From Buddleja alternifolia (lineage: Eukaryota; Streptophyta; Magnoliopsida; Lamiales; Scrophulariaceae), in contig CM033399.1 of assembly GCA_019426215.1 (NCBI GenBank), positions 26,235,022 through 26,299,021 of the forward strand: a DNA stretch of 64,000 bases, given 5' to 3'. Positions 60,151 to 64,000 of the stretch are shown here, in pieces (the first letter of the stretch is position 1; every line of letters begins with the position of its first letter). The position numbers and the translations under genes were made by a program. A model generated the notes under the pieces. That model had not been told where the DNA came from. It saw nothing but the letters and a program-made list of their open reading frames with translations, and did not search any database.

Positions 60151-60499
60151 TTCTTCCAATAGCGTTCTATGCCAATCTGCCAGTGCCTTTTCAAGCGCGG
60201 CTTGAACAGTTTGATGTACCTATTGAACGAGCGCCTCTACCATAGCCTACTGATCCGAAGCTTATAGCTAAGGGGGAAAAATGACAGATTTCAATCAAGC
60301 CTTCAGGGTATGTCTGAGGCACATTGGCATCGACCCAACTGAGTGGAGTAAGCGCTATGTAGCTTATAAGAAGAGACAGAATCATGAGAATCAGATCATA
60401 GATATAGATCATGCAGCTATGACTATACTTGAAAAAAACCTGTCTGAAGCAATCAAGACTGAAATGATTAGTAGATACAATGCTAAATCAGGACAATAA
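60151..60499 (+). pseudogene. Copia-1 additional ORF, last part
   Basis: After one AGGGT copy the frame of the additional ORF resumes (FLPIAFYANLPVPFQARLEQ) to a TAG near 60241. A 72-codon frame follows (60281-60499) with DFNQAFRVCLRHIGIDP and a basic, hydrophilic C terminus ending in TAA. It is not recognised. Confidence 0.5.
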
Positions 60500-60741
60500 G
60501 AGTTTTTGCATTGCATTATCTATATTTTTGTCTCTTTATCATTTTGATATTTTTGGTTGTAAATGCTAGTACTTTCCTTGATATATTTAATGAAGTGCAT
60601 TTTCAGCTAAAACATCTCGTTGAGGCTCAACTAACCTTAACTAACTATATCTAACCTTTCAATGCTAACATTTATAGTTTGGATGTCTAACTCTTGAACT
60701 ATAAAAGAGTAAGGTATTGTCATCATCAAAAAGGGGAAAAT
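60500..60741 (+). other. Copia-1 3' UTR and polypurine tract
   Basis: No ORF. The PPT CAAAAAGGGGAAAA ends at 60740, followed by the LTR start TGTTAGGAATTTC. The preceding GTCATCATCAAAAAGGGG is the typical Sirevirus PPT context. Confidence 0.75.
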
Positions 60742-62275
60742 TGTTAGGAATTTCTTGTTAGATGTTTTGATAATGACAATAAGGATTTTATGTTAGACCC
60801 CAAATAAAATGTAAGCTTATACTTTAATAGAAGATTTGTATAAGCGTCTGAAAGATGTAATTTTGTTAGGCTTGTAATTTTTATCTTTGTAGATTTTAGA
60901 CTAAGTATTAGATACCAAGTCTATGATAGAATTCTAGGTGAGTGTATCAAAGATGAAGTTGAAGATCACCGTCTGAAATAAAGTGAAGATAGAGATTTGT
61001 TCTTAGCGTCCGTCAAGCGCTAAAGATCTGTTTTAGGACTTATGAATCAAGTGCTCAAGCTACTCAAGCGTTCAACGAAGGGATTCACCTGAAATAAATT
61101 CACAAGTCATGAAGGACTTACATGCATTCATCAACGGACATTTATTTTCCAACGAAAAATAAATTCAAAATGCATTAAATGCTTGATTAGAGCATTAAAT
61201 GTGATAAGTTATTATGACTTGTGGACAAGCTACCTTTTGACTATACTGTCAATATTCAGAGTTCAAAACCTGCTCCTGTCCAATCGGAACCAGCAAATTT
61301 TCAGAAATGTTAGAAAAATCTCTATTTAACACGCTGCGTGAGAGACACGCTCCTGCATGTGTCCAACAAACAATTCCCGAGAAATCTCTATAAATAGTAC
61401 CTCTCAGCAAACCCTAAAAAAAAAACTTCATGCACATAAAGCCAAAATTTTGCTGAAATTACTTGAGAGAAAAGCTTACAATGTTTCATAGCTAAAATTC
61501 CTCAAAGCTTTTCTATACATTCCAAGACAGTCGAAAATATCTCAAATCTCTTCATAGAAGAACCTTACATTATTACTGAGATATTTCAAGTTGTTTGAAC
61601 TTTCTCAAAATCAAATAAACTGTTAGAAAAACTCCATCCAAGCCTCGCAATCTGTGTGAAGTCGAAGTGGATACTTGCATTATTTTTTGGTGAAAGAAGC
61701 AAGAGGATAGAAGTGTCTTGTAGCAAAAATCTGTGTGACCAAGGAGCTCAAGTCATCAATATCCATCTCTCCCTATTGTGTAGAAGTTTTTGTGTGATTC
61801 TTCGAGAATCATTTTAGTGGATTGCCTCCAAGTGTTCAAGGAGAAGAAGGACGAAGTTGGGATTACACCACCCAATAAACCTTTCAAACTTTGTGTTCTT
61901 TACTTTACAGTCATTCTATTATTGTCATATCATTGCATAATCGATTGAGTAAACACATTGATAAAATCATTTAAAGCTAAGCAACTAAAGAAAAACTTTG
62001 TGACGCTAAAACCTTCAAAAGAAAGACTTAAAATTATTCCGATGTGCTAACTCTGATTAAAGAACTGAACGCTTAAACCTACCTAGTTATAGTATTCAAA
62101 TCTTGAGTCTAAGTTAACTTTATCAAAACAGTCTTACTTGAAGACGCTCAGCCAAGCGCCTACATTTCAAGCGTCCAAACTCAATTTTAATAAGAAACTT
62201 TTGGAAGTCAAAAAAGACTTCAGAGTCTATTCAACCCCCATTCTAGACCCTTTTGTATGCCACTTGGGACCAACA
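60742..62275 (+). repeat. Copia-1 3' LTR, full length
   Basis: 1534 bp, TGTTAGGAATTT to GGACCAACA, then flank ATAGT. TATA box TATAAATA at 61389-61396. Homologous to the truncated left LTR from 61190 on. Confidence 0.85.
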
Positions 62276-64000
62276 ATAGTGTCATCGCATGTAGAACCAG
62301 TAGGAGAGCTTATGAGTATGCAACTCCTACCTGGAGATAAAGAAAACACGGTCAAAATAGGATCGCATTTGAGCCCCGGCCTGAAGGATGAACTAATAGC
62401 CATGTTGCGGGAGCACGCAGGTGTCTTCTCCTAGTCAGCTAATGACCTGGTAGGAATTGCCCCAACAGTCATACAGCACCACCTGAACGTGGATCCTAGT
62501 GTAAAGCCAATCATTCAAAAAAAAAGCCTTTTGGCCCAAAGAAAGATGCCATTATCAAAGCAGAGATTGACAAGTTACTCAAAGCTCAGCACATTGGAGA
62601 AATACAATTCCCGGAGTGGGTGTCCAACGTAGTTCTAGTACCTAGAGGAAGATCAAAATAGAGAATGTATATTGACTTCTGCGACTTGAACAATGATTGT
62701 CCTAAGGATCATTATCCTTTACGTCGGATATAACAATTGGTGGATGCCACAGCTGGATACGAGTTACTAAGTAACATGAATGCACAGAGCGGGTATCACC
62801 AAATACCCTTAGCTGAGGAGGACCAAGGAAAGGTTAGCTTCATCACCACCTTTGGCACCTTTTGTTACATGGTCATGCCTTTCGGCCTAAAAAAATGCTG
62901 GAGCTACATACCAAAGTCTAGTAGACGTGATGTTTCCAGAGCAAATGGGAAAGAACATCAAAGTATACGTAGAAGACATGGTAGTCAAGAGCCGTATCGC
63001 TAACACCCATGTGCAAGACCTGCAAGAAACCTTTAAAACACTCCGTAGATATAGGATGAAGCTGAACCTGGTCAAGTGTGCATTCGGAATCAAGAAAGGG
63101 AAATTCCTTAAGTACATGGTCATGAAAAAGGGGATAGAAGCCAATCCTGCAAAGATCAAGGCTATTCAAGATATGATGGCACCTAGAAATGTGAATGAAG
63201 TACAAAGGCTAAATGGGAGAATCACAGCCTTAAGCTGTTTCATATCCAAGTCTGTGGAAAAAAGCTTACCATTTTTCAAGATACTGCAAAAGGTGGATCA
63301 CTTCAATTGGACTCCTGAATGTCAACAAGTTTTTGAAGATCTCAAGGCGTACCTGAGTCAGATACCGCTGCTTACCAAACTTATGCAGGGCAAGCCACTG
63401 GTGATTTACATAGTTGTGGTTGACCGAGCTGTCAGCGCAGTCCTAGTATGGGAAGAAGATAAAAAAGAGAAACCCATGTATTACGTCAGCAAAGTACTTT
63501 CAGACGTCGAATCTCGATACCCGGATATCGAGAAGATGGCATTGGCATTAGTCATTATAGCAAGAAGACTAAAACCTTTTTTTTGACATACAAAATCATT
63601 GTAAAGACTAGTCAACCACTCAAGGCAGTGCTAGAAAAGGCTGAGACATCAGGCTGACTCATTAAATGGGTTGTGGATCTAGGGGAATTCGAGATAAAAT
63701 ACACATCCCGAGCTGCAATTAAAGCGCAAGTCCTGGCAGACTTTGTCACCGAAATGACCAGACATGAGCAGGAAGAAAAGGAGGATGAAAAAGCTTGGCT
63801 CTTGCATGTAGATGGGTCGGCCACCGAAAACGAAAGTGGCGCAGGTGTGGTACTCAACACACTCGGGGGAGATCAATTGGAATATGCAATCAAATTCGAG
63901 TTTAAGGCAAGTAACAATGAAGCGGAATACAAAGCATTCATCATGGGACTTAAAATGGCAATCAAAGGAGGTGCCAAGAATTTGATAGTATACTCAGGTT
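62276..64000 (+). pseudogene. Tat-like gypsy pol: RT, RNase H and second (aRNH) RNase H, running off the window
   Basis: Continues the gypsy element after copia-1. The protease-RT linker (VSSHVEPVGELM) ends in a TAG. RT fingers are in a new frame after an A9 run (62517). FCDLNNDCPKDHYPL and NAQSGYHQIPLAEEDQGK lie in 62650-62880. After an A7 run (62889) the frame shifts to VYVEDMVVKSR, the catalytic box with Asp to Glu in the usual YVDD. FKTLRRYRMKLNLVKCAFG and the RNase H KPLVIYIVVVDRAVSAVL follow to 63586. After a T8 run the next frame carries IKYTSRAAIKAQVLADF and, from about 63800, HVDGSATENESGAGVVL with SNNEAEYKAF. This is a second RNase H of the kind that marks the Tat lineage. Confidence 0.85.

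Larger units (their letters stand above)
20240..62275 (+). mobile_element. Copia-1, Sirevirus-like Ty1-copia element, truncated at its 5' end
   Basis: Left LTR 20240-21324 (truncated), primer site 21327, gag 21425-22103 plus 42154-43407, pol to 46950, additional ORF 47958-51758 plus 60151-60500, PPT 60728-60740, right LTR 60742-62275. Without the insertions it would be about 13.6 kb. Sirevirus traits are the coiled coil and acidic SSDDDE..CLMA segment after the zinc knuckle in Gag, several TTTAGGGGGAA tracts, a CATCATCAAAAAGGGGAAAA polypurine site, and an extra ORF after pol. It is interrupted by copia-2 (in gag) and copia-3 (in the extra ORF). The flank after the right LTR is ATAGT; the matching left duplication is lost with the truncated end. 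Confidence 0.8.

Noticed and set aside
62887..63205. Minus-strand frames overlapping the gypsy RT
   Set aside because: Shadows of the RT frame on the plus strand, which carries the YVED box and thumb motifs.

Overview
The window is nuclear DNA of a flowering plant, probably a eudicot. The evidence is AT-rich sequence, GT..AG introns, a WAT1-type transporter gene, an endogenous caulimovirus-like element and nested LTR retrotransposons with plant-type primer sites (tRNA-iMet motif TGGTATCAGAGC). I see no rRNA or tRNA gene and no CRISPR array. The only host gene I recognise is the 3' part of a WAT1-related (MtN21/EamA) transporter at 226-1889. A 348-bp terminal-inverted-repeat element sits in its last intron.

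Region 2.1-11.3 kb holds a degenerate endogenous pararetrovirus on the minus strand. From the tRNA primer site at 10.88 kb it reads: small coiled-coil ORF, coat protein, movement protein, protease-RT-RNase H and a transactivator-like ORF. It ends in a promoter with two as-1-type TGACG pairs, a TATA box and a poly(A) signal near 3.5-4.0 kb. Capsid before movement protein is the cavemovirus/solendovirus arrangement. All reading frames are broken. Diverged inverted repeats lie on both sides (outer pair 2131-2352 / 11062-11338; inner pair about 3031-3225 / 10893-11010).

Region 11.3-17.5 kb holds a retroposed transcript (poly(A) tail, 14-bp target duplication) and two related non-coding repeats of different interior (about 12.74-13.93 and 15.06-17.45 kb). 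The second contains inverted arrays of a ~22-bp satellite-like unit.

From about 17.5 kb to the end everything is one nested stack. Level 1 is a Tat-like Ty3-gypsy element (LTR, primer site, gag and protease at 17.5-20.24 kb; RT, RNase H and a second RNase H at 62.28-64 kb, running out of the window). Level 2 is a Sirevirus-like Ty1-copia element (copia-1, 20.24-62.28 kb) with an additional large ORF after pol. Level 3 is two related copia elements inside copia-1: copia-2 (minus strand, 22.10-42.15 kb) in gag and copia-3 (plus strand, 51.76-60.15 kb) in the additional ORF. Level 4 is a large, apparently non-coding LTR element (LARD-like, 28.08-38.49 kb) in the leader of copia-2. Its 3.45-kb LTRs are about 99.5% identical by eye. 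Target duplications support levels 3 and 4: AAGTT (LARD), AGGGT (copia-3) and TAGTC/CAGTC (copia-2).

None of the retroelements looks autonomous. Copia-2 keeps the longest open frame, a 488-codon RT-RNase H. Divergence between LTR pairs decreases inward, which agrees with the nesting order.
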